The notes beneath the pieces were generated by a model. The model was not told where the DNA came from and ran no database searches. It was given only the letters and a program-made list of their open reading frames with translations. The translations under genes were made by a program, and so were the position numbers. From the NCBI RefSeq assembly GCF_006386545.1, contig NZ_SWAR01000036.1, positions 1 to 56,536 on the forward strand: a DNA stretch of 56,536 nucleotides, given 5' to 3'. Origin of the DNA: Methylibium rhizosphaerae. GTDB lineage: Bacteria; Pseudomonadota; Gammaproteobacteria; Burkholderiales; Burkholderiaceae_C. Within the stretch, counting starts at the first letter, position 1. Every line of letters begins with the position of its first letter. Of this stretch, positions 16,406-23,834 are shown piece after piece.

Positions 16406-18579
16406 GCGCTCGTGCGACCACGAGTGCCAACCCGCCGGCCCTGGCCCCCGTGCCGGCGCACAAGGCCGCGCACGGGCCGAGCATGCCGCCCATTGCACGC
16501 GGCTCGATGGTGGCGCAGCCCTGGGTGGGTTTCTGGCGCAGCCTGTGGCTCGCGGCCACCGGCCGCTCCACCACCACCGGGAGTCCCGCGGAGCTCGCCC
16601 CCTGGGAGCTGGCGGCACGCAGCCGCAGGCGCATGCTGCTCGCGCTGGTGGCGTTGACCACCGCCGGCTCCACCGCCGTGCTGGCGCATGCCCAGCCGCA
16701 GTACGAGCATCCGCTGCTGCAGTGGGTGCAGATCGGCCTTTTCGCGCTGCTGTTCGCCTGGGTGTCGGCTGGCTGCGTGACGGCGGTGATGGGCTTCTGG
16801 GTCACGCTGCGCGGCGACCGCTTCGCGCTCTCCAGGCAGTCGGCCGGCCAGCAGCCGCTCGGGCCGCAGGCCAGCACCGCGGTCATCATGCCGATCTGCA
16901 ATGAAGACGTGGCCACGGTGTTCGCCGGGCTGCGCGCCACCTGCGAATCGCTGGCCACCACCGGTGCCCTGCGCCTGTTCGACTTCTACGTGCTGTCCGA
17001 CAGCGCCGACCCGGCCGTGCGGGCCGCCGAGCTGGCTGCCTGGGGCCGGCTGCGCGACCAGCTGCAGGCCTCGGGTGCGCGGGTGCACTACCGCTGGCGG
17101 CAGCGCCGCACCAAGCGCAAGGCCGGCAACGTGGCCGACTTCTGCCGCCGCTGGGGCCGCAACCACCGCTACATGGTCGTGATGGACGCCGACAGCGTGA
17201 TGAGCGGCGACTGCCTGCTCACTCTGGTGCGCCTGATGGAGGCCCACCCCAGCGCCGGCATCCTGCAGACGGCGCCGCAGGCAGTGGGCCATGCCACCGT
17301 GCATGCCCGCGCGCAGCAGTTCGCCGCGCGGGTGACCGGTCGGCTGTTCACCGCCGGCATGCAGTACTGGCAGCTCGGCGAAGCGCACTACTGGGGGCAC
17401 AACGCGATCATCCGCGTGGAGCCCTTCATGAAGCATTGCGCGCTGGCCCGGCTGCCCGGCCGCGGCGCGCTGGCCGGCGAGATCCTGTCGCACGACTTCG
17501 TGGAAGCCGCGCTGATGCGCCGCGCCGGCTACCACGTGTGGCTGGTGCACGACCTCGTGGGCAGCTACGAGCAGCAGCCGCCGCACATGCTGGCCGAGCT
17601 GCAGCGCGACCGCCGCTGGTGCCAGGGCAACCTGCAGAACGCCCGGCTCATTGCCGAGCCCGGCCTGCATGCGGTGCACCGCGGCATGCTGGCCACCGGC
17701 GCCATGGCCTACCTGTCGGCGCCGCTGTGGCTGCTGTACGTGGCGCTGGGCGCCGCGTTGTGGCTGGTGGGCGGCAACGTGTTCTTCGCACCCGACGGCA
17801 GCCTCGCGCTCGGCGTGTTCGGCCTGTGGGCCAGCACCATCACCATGCTGGCGCTGCCGCGGGTGCTGGGCGTGCTGGCGGTGCTGATGCGCGGCGAACA
17901 GCACTACTACGGCGGCGCCTGGAAGCTGCTGCAGAGCGCGGTGCTCGAAGCCGGGCTGTCGGTCCTGCAGGCACCGCTGCGCATGGTGGCGCACAGCCTC
18001 TTCGTGGTGGGCGCGCTCACCGGCTGGAAGCTCGAGTGGAAGTCGCCCCCGCGCGAAGCGACCGACGTGCCCTGGCGCGAAGCCGCCCAGCGCTTCGCGC
18101 CGGTGGGCGGCGTGGTGCTGGCCATCGCGGCTGCGCTGCTGCTGGTGCACCCGCCGGCGGTGGTGTGGCTGCTGCCGGTGGGCGTGCCGCTGCTGCTGGC
18201 CGTGCCCTTCACCGTGCTGACCAGCCGCGCCAGCCTGGGCGAACGGGTGCGCAACGGCGGCTGGCTGCTCGTGCCCGAGGAGTCGTGGTCGCCTTCGGTG
18301 CTGCGCCAAGCCTGGGCCTATGCACGCCTGCCGCAGACGCAGGCATGCCCTTCATGGACCGAGCTGCTGCGCGACGCAGGCCTGTGTGCGCTGGCCGCCG
18401 CCGCCATGGGCGCGCGGCGTACCTCGCAAGGCCTGCGCGGGCATGTCCGGCAGCTGCGCATCCAGCAGCTGCGTGCGACGCCGGCCGCCGAGCTGTCTGC
18501 GGCGGAGCGCATGCGTTTCCTGAGCGAGCCGGGCAGCCTGCAGCAGCTGCGCGCGGCCTCCGCCCTGGCGGCTCAGTGA
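16402..18579 (+). CDS. opgH: Glucosyltransferase OpgH (osmoregulated periplasmic glucan synthase)
   Basis: OpgH (MdoH) polymerises glucose from UDP-glucose across the inner membrane to form the glucan backbone. The 725-residue protein has two N-terminal membrane segments, a GT2 domain with MPICNEDVATV, the DADSVMSGDC metal site, and the QxxRW motif in QRDRRWCQGNLQN, then several C-terminal membrane segments. The start at 16402 overlaps the opgG stop as ATGA; an in-frame ATG at 16378 would add eight residues and is equally possible. It is somewhat shorter than the enterobacterial protein. Its end overlaps the convergent copper-protein gene by seven bases. Confidence 0.93.
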   Translation: MSARATTSANPPALAPVPAHKAAHGPSMPPIARGSMVAQPWVGFWRSLWLAATGRSTTTGSPAELAPWELAARSRRRMLLALVALTTAGSTAVLAHAQPQYEHPLLQWVQIGLFALLFAWVSAGCVTAVMGFWVTLRGDRFALSRQSAGQQPLGPQASTAVIMPICNEDVATVFAGLRATCESLATTGALRLFDFYVLSDSADPAVRAAELAAWGRLRDQLQASGARVHYRWRQRRTKRKAGNVADFCRRWGRNHRYMVVMDADSVMSGDCLLTLVRLMEAHPSAGILQTAPQAVGHATVHARAQQFAARVTGRLFTAGMQYWQLGEAHYWGHNAIIRVEPFMKHCALARLPGRGALAGEILSHDFVEAALMRRAGYHVWLVHDLVGSYEQQPPHMLAELQRDRRWCQGNLQNARLIAEPGLHAVHRGMLATGAMAYLSAPLWLLYVALGAALWLVGGNVFFAPDGSLALGVFGLWASTITMLALPRVLGVLAVLMRGEQHYYGGAWKLLQSAVLEAGLSVLQAPLRMVAHSLFVVGALTGWKLEWKSPPREATDVPWREAAQRFAPVGGVVLAIAAALLLVHPPAVVWLLPVGVPLLLAVPFTVLTSRASLGERVRNGGWLLVPEESWSPSVLRQAWAYARLPQTQACPSWTELLRDAGLCALAAAAMGARRTSQGLRGHVRQLRIQQLRATPAAELSAAERMRFLSEPGSLQQLRAASALAAQ

Positions 18580-18950
18580 TGGGCGTGCGTGCCGGCGGCT
18601 GACGCGCTGCGCGGCATGGGCTGGTGGCTCATGTCGCGGCAGGCCTGCGCGCACCGGCGGCAGGCCTGCGCGCAGGCTTCGCAATGGTCCATCGGGTGGC
18701 GCGAGCATTCCTCTGCGCAAGCCTCGCAAAGCAGCGCACAGAAAGCGCAGGCCGCGCTGTCGTTGGGGCTGCCGCGGGCCATCAGCGAGGCCGCCAGACG
18801 GCAGGCCTGGGCGCAGTCCATGTCGAGCGCGATGCAGCGCGCCATGGACTTCGGGTCGGGCTCGTTGAGGCAGGACACCGCGCAGTGATCGCAGGCGTCG
18901 GCGCAGGCGTAACACTCGGCAATGCAGTGATGATGCTGTTCATGGGCCAT
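18573..18950 (-). CDS. Cysteine-rich four-helix-bundle copper-storage protein (Csp3-like)
   Basis: The 125-residue protein has 19 cysteines, mostly in CxxC or CxxxC spacings (CIAECYACADACDHCAVSC at residues 9-27, CAFCALLCEACAEEC, CEACAQACRRCAQAC), plus terminal histidine-rich ends. This is the pattern of Csp copper-storage proteins, whose four-helix bundle is lined with cysteines that bind many Cu(I) ions. No twin-arginine signal is present, so a cytosolic Csp3-type protein is expected. The gene converges on opgH and overlaps its last seven bases. No copper transporter or regulator lies adjacent. Confidence 0.9.
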   Translation of the reverse strand: MAHEQHHHCIAECYACADACDHCAVSCLNEPDPKSMARCIALDMDCAQACRLAASLMARGSPNDSAACAFCALLCEACAEECSRHPMDHCEACAQACRRCAQACRDMSHQPMPRSASAAGTHAHH

Positions 18951-19026
18951 GGTGCTTCTCCTTTCAGGCGGGGCGGCTCATGGCTGGCGCGGCAATCGGC
19001 GCACCCGTCCGCGCGGGGCGGCAGCG

Positions 19027-19974
19027 TTACACCAGCAGGCGGGCCACCTCGTCGAGCAGCAGGGTCATGGCGCTGTCGCCGTCAACCTGCAGCGCGACCT
19101 CTGCATTGCCGGCGGTGCCGGCGGGCAGGCGCAGGTTGCACACCGTCATGCCGCGGGTGAAGGTGCCGCGCAGCTCGATGTCGACCCGGGCCGACATGAA
19201 CTTGAACAGCTGCGGCCAGCGCAGGTACGCCGGCACGATCGGGTCGAACAGCGGCATCGGCACGGTGCCGTCCCGGTTGCGGATGCGCTGGTAGGCGTCG
19301 AGGTAGCCGGCGAACCAGCGGGCCTGCGGGGTGCCGGCGGCGTTGGCGATCTGCTGCACGCGTCCCACCTCGCGCTGGGTGAGCAGCAGCTGGTCGCACA
19401 CGTTGAGCCCGAACATGCGCAGCGGCACGCCCGAGTTGAAGACCACCGCCGCGGCCTCCGGGTCGGCATAGATGTTGAACTCGGCCGCCGGCGTGTGGTT
19501 GCCCCGGCCGGTGGAGCCGCCCATCAGCAGCAGCTCGCGCAGCTGCGTGGCCAGTGACGGGTCGCGGATGAAGGCGGTGGCGATGTTGGTGAGCGGCCCG
19601 ATGGCCAGCACCGACAGTTCACCGGGGTGGCGCCTGATGGTGTCGATCAGCATGTCGACACCGTGCTCGGGCGACGGGGCGGCCGCCTCCACCGCCGGCA
19701 GAGGCTCGCCGGTGGTGCGCATGCCCATCACGCCCAGCACCCCTTGCGCGGTTTCGCGCTTGCCCAGCAGCGGCTGCGCGCAACCGGCGTAGAGCGGCGT
19801 GGTGAGCCCGTAGTGGTGCTTGATGGCCAGGGCGTTGGCCAGCGTGATGTCGAGCGGCGCGTTGCCGGCCACCACGCTGGTGCCCAGCCATTCGACGTCG
19901 CGATTGCAGGCGAGCAGCAGCATCGCGAACCAGTCGTCGAACCCGGGGTCGGTGTCGAGCCAGATCTTGCGCAT
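19027..19974 (-). CDS. Inosine/uridine-preferring nucleoside hydrolase family protein
   Basis: The 315-residue protein begins with the family calcium/ribose-binding signature as KIWLDTDPGFDDWFAMLLL and contains ELSVLAIGPLTNIATAF, LLLMGGSTGRGNHTPAAEFNIYADPEAAAVVF, all typical of the IunH fold. Such enzymes cleave the N-glycosidic bond of ribonucleosides for purine or pyrimidine salvage. The usual DD(A)xA is DDWFA here. Substrate preference cannot be told. It stands alone on the minus strand between the copper protein gene and a small membrane protein gene. Confidence 0.9.
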   Translation of the reverse strand: MRKIWLDTDPGFDDWFAMLLLACNRDVEWLGTSVVAGNAPLDITLANALAIKHHYGLTTPLYAGCAQPLLGKRETAQGVLGVMGMRTTGEPLPAVEAAAPSPEHGVDMLIDTIRRHPGELSVLAIGPLTNIATAFIRDPSLATQLRELLLMGGSTGRGNHTPAAEFNIYADPEAAAVVFNSGVPLRMFGLNVCDQLLLTQREVGRVQQIANAAGTPQARWFAGYLDAYQRIRNRDGTVPMPLFDPIVPAYLRWPQLFKFMSARVDIELRGTFTRGMTVCNLRLPAGTAGNAEVALQVDGDSAMTLLLDEVARLLV

Positions 19975-20016
19975 AGCGGCCGATTGTCGTCGGCCCCGGC
20001 CCGGGCCGCATTCCAG

Positions 20017-20214
20017 TCAGCGGCGATGGCCGCCGAGTGCCGCTTCGATCTTCTTGTCGGTCTTGTACTGGCCCAGCGCATAGACGGCCCAGATGGCCGC
20101 CGGCAGCCAGCCGATGAGCGTGACCTGCAGGATCAGGCACACGATGCCGGCGATGGGCCGGCCGATGGTGAAGAACGCGACGAAGGGCAGGAAGATGGCG
20201 AGGAGGAGGCGCAT
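20017..20214 (-). CDS. YqaE/Pmp3-family small membrane protein
   Basis: The 65-residue product has two hydrophobic segments (LLLAIFLPFVAFFTIG and IAGIVCLILQVTLIGWLPAAIWAVYAL), the layout of the YqaE/Pmp3 family of small membrane proteins linked to membrane potential or stress in other organisms. The family-typical P of the first helix and G-W-LP of the second are present. It lies 42 bases from the nucleoside hydrolase start on the same strand. Confidence 0.75.
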   Translation of the reverse strand: MRLLLAIFLPFVAFFTIGRPIAGIVCLILQVTLIGWLPAAIWAVYALGQYKTDKKIEAALGGHRR

Positions 20215-20263
20215 GGTGGCGTGGCTGGAGGCGTTGCGAAAGGTACGGAAGCGTACCCGCAGC

Positions 20264-20908
20264 TCAGGTGTCCCACTGAAGCGTGGACACGACGTGTTCC
20301 TTCAGGTCTTCCCTGAGCCAGGTGAGGTGCTGCCTCAGCGTGGCAAGCGGAATGTGGCTTCCCAGCTGCATGGACCCGAAGCGCCCGCCACCACGGTCGA
20401 TGCGAACCTCGAAACCGCCGGTCTCGCTGTCCGCCTTCGGCAGGCAGGCTCGTACCGACGCAATGGATTCGAACGGCACCGTCGTTGTACGCGAGGCTCG
20501 CCAGGAGCGCGCCTCGGTGTAGCGCAGCAGGCGACCCGATCTGTCGAATGAAAAGGCCGTGATCGTCGGGCTGCACAACGACCAGGTGACCAGCCCGCCG
20601 ACGAGAGCGGGCGCGCCCAGCAACAGCACCCACAGCTCGGGGTGCGCCCAATACGAGAACGGCGTGTAGTCCAGGTGCCGCAGCCATGAGGCCAGCATGA
20701 CCAGCGCCTCGGCCAGGAGGGCGACCGGCAGCATGCAAGCGGCCGTCAGGGCCGTGGGCACGAGAACCGCGGCCAAGACGTCAAGCCCCCGAAGCGGCGG
20801 CAAGGAAGAACGCCAATCCGACAGATGCGGCGCGAGTGTTCCGGTCCAGGGAGGCGGCAAGTTGCGCGCCACGGCGCGCACGAGGCGCCGCGCGGCGGGT
20901 CTCCGCAT
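20264..20908 (-). CDS. Membrane protein of unknown function
   Basis: The 214-residue protein has two membrane segments (about residues 42-72 and 88-112) and a C-terminal beta-rich cytoplasmic domain (FSFDRSGRLLRYTEARSWRASRTTTVPFESIASV) that has the look of a bacterial PH-like domain. No named family is claimed. It directly follows the 165-aa periplasmic protein gene on the same strand with four bases between stop and start, so they form one unit. The neighbourhood suggests a T6SS-related or immunity role, which is inference. Confidence 0.6.
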   Translation of the reverse strand: MRRPAARRLVRAVARNLPPPWTGTLAPHLSDWRSSLPPLRGLDVLAAVLVPTALTAACMLPVALLAEALVMLASWLRHLDYTPFSYWAHPELWVLLLGAPALVGGLVTWSLCSPTITAFSFDRSGRLLRYTEARSWRASRTTTVPFESIASVRACLPKADSETGGFEVRIDRGGGRFGSMQLGSHIPLATLRQHLTWLREDLKEHVVSTLQWDT

Positions 20909-20912
20909 TCCC

Positions 20913-21410
20913 TTACTGGCGCGCGCCGTCGCGCGTCGACGCCATGGCGGCCGACAGCCGCGTGTAGCTGAGAGCCAGGAAGTTGTGCAGCTTGTCTTCG
21001 TTGCGATGGCACAGGTCGATCACCGCCGAAAACTTCATGTCTGGGTCGAGAAGCCGGCTGAACTGCGTGGCTGCGGCGAATTTCGTCATGAAGGCGGGAG
21101 TGGGCTTCATCGGCTTGAGCACGTCGATCGCGTCCTTCACCTCCTGGCGCCACTGGTCTTGCGCAAGCTTCAAGGCGGCGCTGTTGATGGCGAAGCAGGT
21201 GGCATAGACGCGGTACTCGGCGACCACTTCCTCCGTGGCCCGTAGCAACGCGCCTTCGTCCATCTTGGGGGCCTGGGCGAAGGCGGCACTGGCGGCCAGC
21301 GTCATGGCAAGTGTGAAGAGGGTCTTTCGACGGGCGGTGAGCGTCGGTCGTAGCCATGCTGTGAGCTGCGTCATGGCAGGCGTCTCTCGCGGCTGAAAGG
21401 TGAGGTTCAC
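20913..21410 (-). CDS. Periplasmic protein of unknown function, paralogue A
   Basis: The 165-residue product carries a signal peptide ending ASAAFA and a mature helical domain with VVAEYRVYATC and FSRLLDPDMKFSAVIDLCHRNEDK. It is clearly paralogous to the protein encoded at 22041-22469: both share VVAE(Y/H)R(V/L)YATC, (D/E)A.D.LKP.KP.P.FM.KF and IDLC.RNE, including two conserved cysteines. The GTG at 21410 is used because AGGAGA stands seven bases upstream; an ATG at 21374 also retains the signal. Function is unknown; the duplication around a T6SS effector-like remnant suggests immunity proteins. Confidence 0.7.
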   Translation of the reverse strand: MNLTFQPRETPAMTQLTAWLRPTLTARRKTLFTLAMTLAASAAFAQAPKMDEGALLRATEEVVAEYRVYATCFAINSAALKLAQDQWRQEVKDAIDVLKPMKPTPAFMTKFAAATQFSRLLDPDMKFSAVIDLCHRNEDKLHNFLALSYTRLSAAMASTRDGARQ

Positions 21411-21606
21411 GTTCTTCTCCTAGCGGAATGGAGCGATGTGTTCTATCGGATCCGCAATGGAGCGCAATACCAACAAACTTCGCCCCAATGCTTCTCAACG
21501 GGTCTTGTGAAAACAAGCCGCTGTCTGGTCGCTCTTGCGGTCCCGGGAAACACGCGCCCCACCGCAGGCCAGCGCGGCACGCGGTTGCTCAGCATGCACA
21601 GCCACC

Positions 21607-22002
21607 TCATGCACACCGCCGGCGTGAGCAACGGCACAGCAGCAGGCTCGCGAGCCAGTGACCCGGCGCCACATTCAGCAGCATGTGCGCCCCCCACCAG
21701 AAACCCTCACGCCGCCCGTCGATCGGCAGATGGACCTGCGACGCCGGCACCGCCTCCGGCCCTTCTTCCATGTAGCGGCGCACGTATTCCCACTGCGGAT
21801 AGACGGCCTCCGCCGGTGAGCCGACGTAGCCGAATGCGAAGGTCTCCGTGACCGTCCTGCGATCCTTGTCCACCGCATGGCCGGCGACGAACCAGTCGTA
21901 CTCGACGAACTTGTTCTTGTTGTGCCGGATGTGCCAGTAGATGTCGTCCCAGCGGGCCCGCAGGGTGCCGCCACGGGGCTTGGGGCGCCAGACGTAGACC
22001 AT
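21607..22002 (-). pseudogene. C-terminal remnant resembling DUF6708 (T6SS-associated) proteins
   Basis: The 131-residue frame starting at 22002 (MVYVWRPKPRGG) contains WDDIYWHI, ETFAFGYVG and WEYVRRYMEEGPEAVP, which resemble from memory the C-terminal half of DUF6708 proteins found in T6SS effector loci. The similarity seems to continue upstream of the ATG (HRKNRKNRMVYVWRP), up to the stop codon of the preceding gene at 22041, where it ends abruptly. The N-terminal half with its membrane segments is missing. It is therefore annotated as a truncated remnant; a functional short protein is not excluded. Confidence 0.45.
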
Positions 22003-22040
22003 GCGGTTCTTGCGGTTCTTGCGGTGCCAGTGGGGTCGGG

Positions 22041-22469
22041 TCAGCTGCCCTTGGCGGCCTTGCGAATGGCAGTGCCCAGCCGCGTGTAGCCGAACTCGTG
22101 GAACTTGTTGACCACCTTCTCGTTTCGCTGGCAAAGGTCGATCGCTGCCGAAAGACTCATGCCGCGATCCAGCAGGTTGGAGAAGTCCACCGCCGCAACA
22201 AACTTCGCCATGAAACCCGGACTTGGCTTCAAGGGTTTCAGCGCATCGACCGCCTCACTCACCTCACGCTTCCAGTTCTCCTGCACCAGGGGAAGCATCT
22301 GCGGCGTAAGAGAAAGGCAGGTGGCGTACAGCCGGTGCTCGGCGACGACAGCGTCCACCGCCCGCATGATCGACGGCTCGTTTAGCGTCGTTGGATCCGC
22401 GGCCATGGCGCTGGATGACAGGCACGCCATGGCTGCCACACGCCACTTCAGCGCTGAGAGGAAGTTCAA
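22041..22469 (-). CDS. Periplasmic protein of unknown function, paralogue B
   Basis: The 142-residue product has a signal peptide (cleavage near SAMA-AD) and the same mature domain as the protein encoded at 20913, with VVAEHRLYATC, LKPLKPSPGFMAKFVAAVDFSNLLD and IDLCQRNEKV. Start is a TTG at 22469 preceded by AAGGGGC; an ATG at 22430 would leave a shorter signal. The DUF6708-like remnant begins just after its stop codon. Its partner effector is not known. Confidence 0.65.
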   Translation of the reverse strand: MNFLSALKWRVAAMACLSSSAMAADPTTLNEPSIMRAVDAVVAEHRLYATCLSLTPQMLPLVQENWKREVSEAVDALKPLKPSPGFMAKFVAAVDFSNLLDRGMSLSAAIDLCQRNEKVVNKFHEFGYTRLGTAIRKAAKGS

Positions 22470-22754
22470 TCCTTTGCCCCTTCAGTACTTGAACACCCAC
22501 CCAGGGCTTCCTGCCACTTCTTGCGGCCCAGGATGGTTAATGAGGCACGCGTCGTGATCGGCCCTTGCAGCGCAACCACACCAGCCGCCAGTTCACCAAT
22601 GCCGCGGGCGCTCGCCGTTGTCCTTGAACATCGGGGCGAACAACGGCTGGACGAAGCCAAGGTGCTTGCTTTCCAGAGGCTCACCGCGAAGGCCGGTGAA
22701 TTGGCAAGCGAAAGCCCGCATAAGATTCGCGACATAGACCTCAGGGAAGAAGGC

Positions 22755-23801
22755 ATGAATTCTTGCACCACGCCACGGTACGTCAGAGACAACAAAGGCA
22801 GCTGCGAGCGTGGAAAGCGCCGATTGCCGGGCATCGCACTAGGCACCATTGCCTGCCTCATTGCGGTGGCCTGCCAAGCCGACACACCTGACGAGAGCAC
22901 CAAGATCTCGTCGAACAGTGCCAACGGCACTGAGGCCAAGGTTCGGGCCCTACTCGACAAGACGCTCAAGAACCTGCGTTTCATTGAAGGGGGTTCCTTC
23001 ATGATGGGCGACTTCGGCCCGCTGCACAGTCCCGACAAGCTTCCTTACAGCAGCGCAACCGACAACAAATTCCTGCACAAGGTCACGCTCGACAGCTTCT
23101 CGATGAGCGCCTACAAGACCACCTATGCCGACCACGACGTGTACAGCGAAGCGACTGGGAGGCCGAAGGTCGGCATGGATGACTTGACCAGAAAGAAGCT
23201 TCGTCATCCGGAAAGTGCTGCGGGATTGAAATGGCAAGAGGCGCGCGACTATTGCCAGTGGCTTGGCAAGCAGTTGAACCTGCCGATGGATCTGCCTAGC
23301 GAAGCACAGTGGGAATACGCGGCACGCAATAGAGGTCAGTTCTTCGTGTTCGCCACCGACAACGGCAAGTCGGAGCCCGGCCGAAACGTTTGGGAATATG
23401 AGCAGCGGCAGAGGTACGCTGACGAGCATTCGCTCCACCCACTTGCCCCGTCCCTCCCGCTGGGCCAGTTCCCTCCCACGCCGCTCGGGCTACACGACAT
23501 GATGACCGACGGCTTCGAGTGGGTGTTGGATTGGTACGACCCGAACTACTACAAGTCTTCGCCCGAATACAACCCGTCAGGGCCGGCAAAGGGCAAGGAG
23601 AAGGTACTTCGGAGTTTTCAGAGTCAGGACGGCTCGTCGCTGTCTTGGGGTGACGGTATGACCTTCACACGAAACCACCGTCATCCCGATCCACCGAAGT
23701 TGAACATCTTCACCCGCAAGATCGATCCTGACCTCAATATGACCACCGGCACAGCGGCCCGCTGCGTGGTCAATCGAGCCGCGCCGACATCGGCGCCGTA
23801 A
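22755..23801 (+). CDS. Formylglycine-generating-enzyme-fold (SUMF1/EgtB/PvdO) lipoprotein
   Basis: The 348-residue protein has an N-terminal lipoprotein signal (LIAVAC, C40) and a C-type-lectin-like SUMF1 domain: FIEGGSFMMGDFG, TYADHDVY, WQEARDYCQWLGKQLNLPMDLPSEAQWEYAAR, TPLGLHDMMTDGFEWVLDWYDPNYY and TGTAARCVVNR at the end. The copper/cysteine pair of true formylglycine enzymes is not clearly preserved, so catalysis is doubtful. The start at 22755 follows GGGAAGAAGGC; the frame extends further upstream without support. Such proteins often sit beside vgrG modules, and this one converges on the 932-aa gene. An envelope role with the T6SS cargo is inferred. Confidence 0.7.
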   Translation: MNSCTTPRYVRDNKGSCERGKRRLPGIALGTIACLIAVACQADTPDESTKISSNSANGTEAKVRALLDKTLKNLRFIEGGSFMMGDFGPLHSPDKLPYSSATDNKFLHKVTLDSFSMSAYKTTYADHDVYSEATGRPKVGMDDLTRKKLRHPESAAGLKWQEARDYCQWLGKQLNLPMDLPSEAQWEYAARNRGQFFVFATDNGKSEPGRNVWEYEQRQRYADEHSLHPLAPSLPLGQFPPTPLGLHDMMTDGFEWVLDWYDPNYYKSSPEYNPSGPAKGKEKVLRSFQSQDGSSLSWGDGMTFTRNHRHPDPPKLNIFTRKIDPDLNMTTGTAARCVVNRAAPTSAP

Positions 23802-23834
23802 CAAGCTTGCGTTGGCGTACAAGATTCATATCAA

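Noticed and set aside
22003-22134. Extended 175-codon reading of the DUF6708-like frame
   Set aside because: Most of the extension is an out-of-frame reading of the preceding gene; only the last dozen codons could be remnant sequence.
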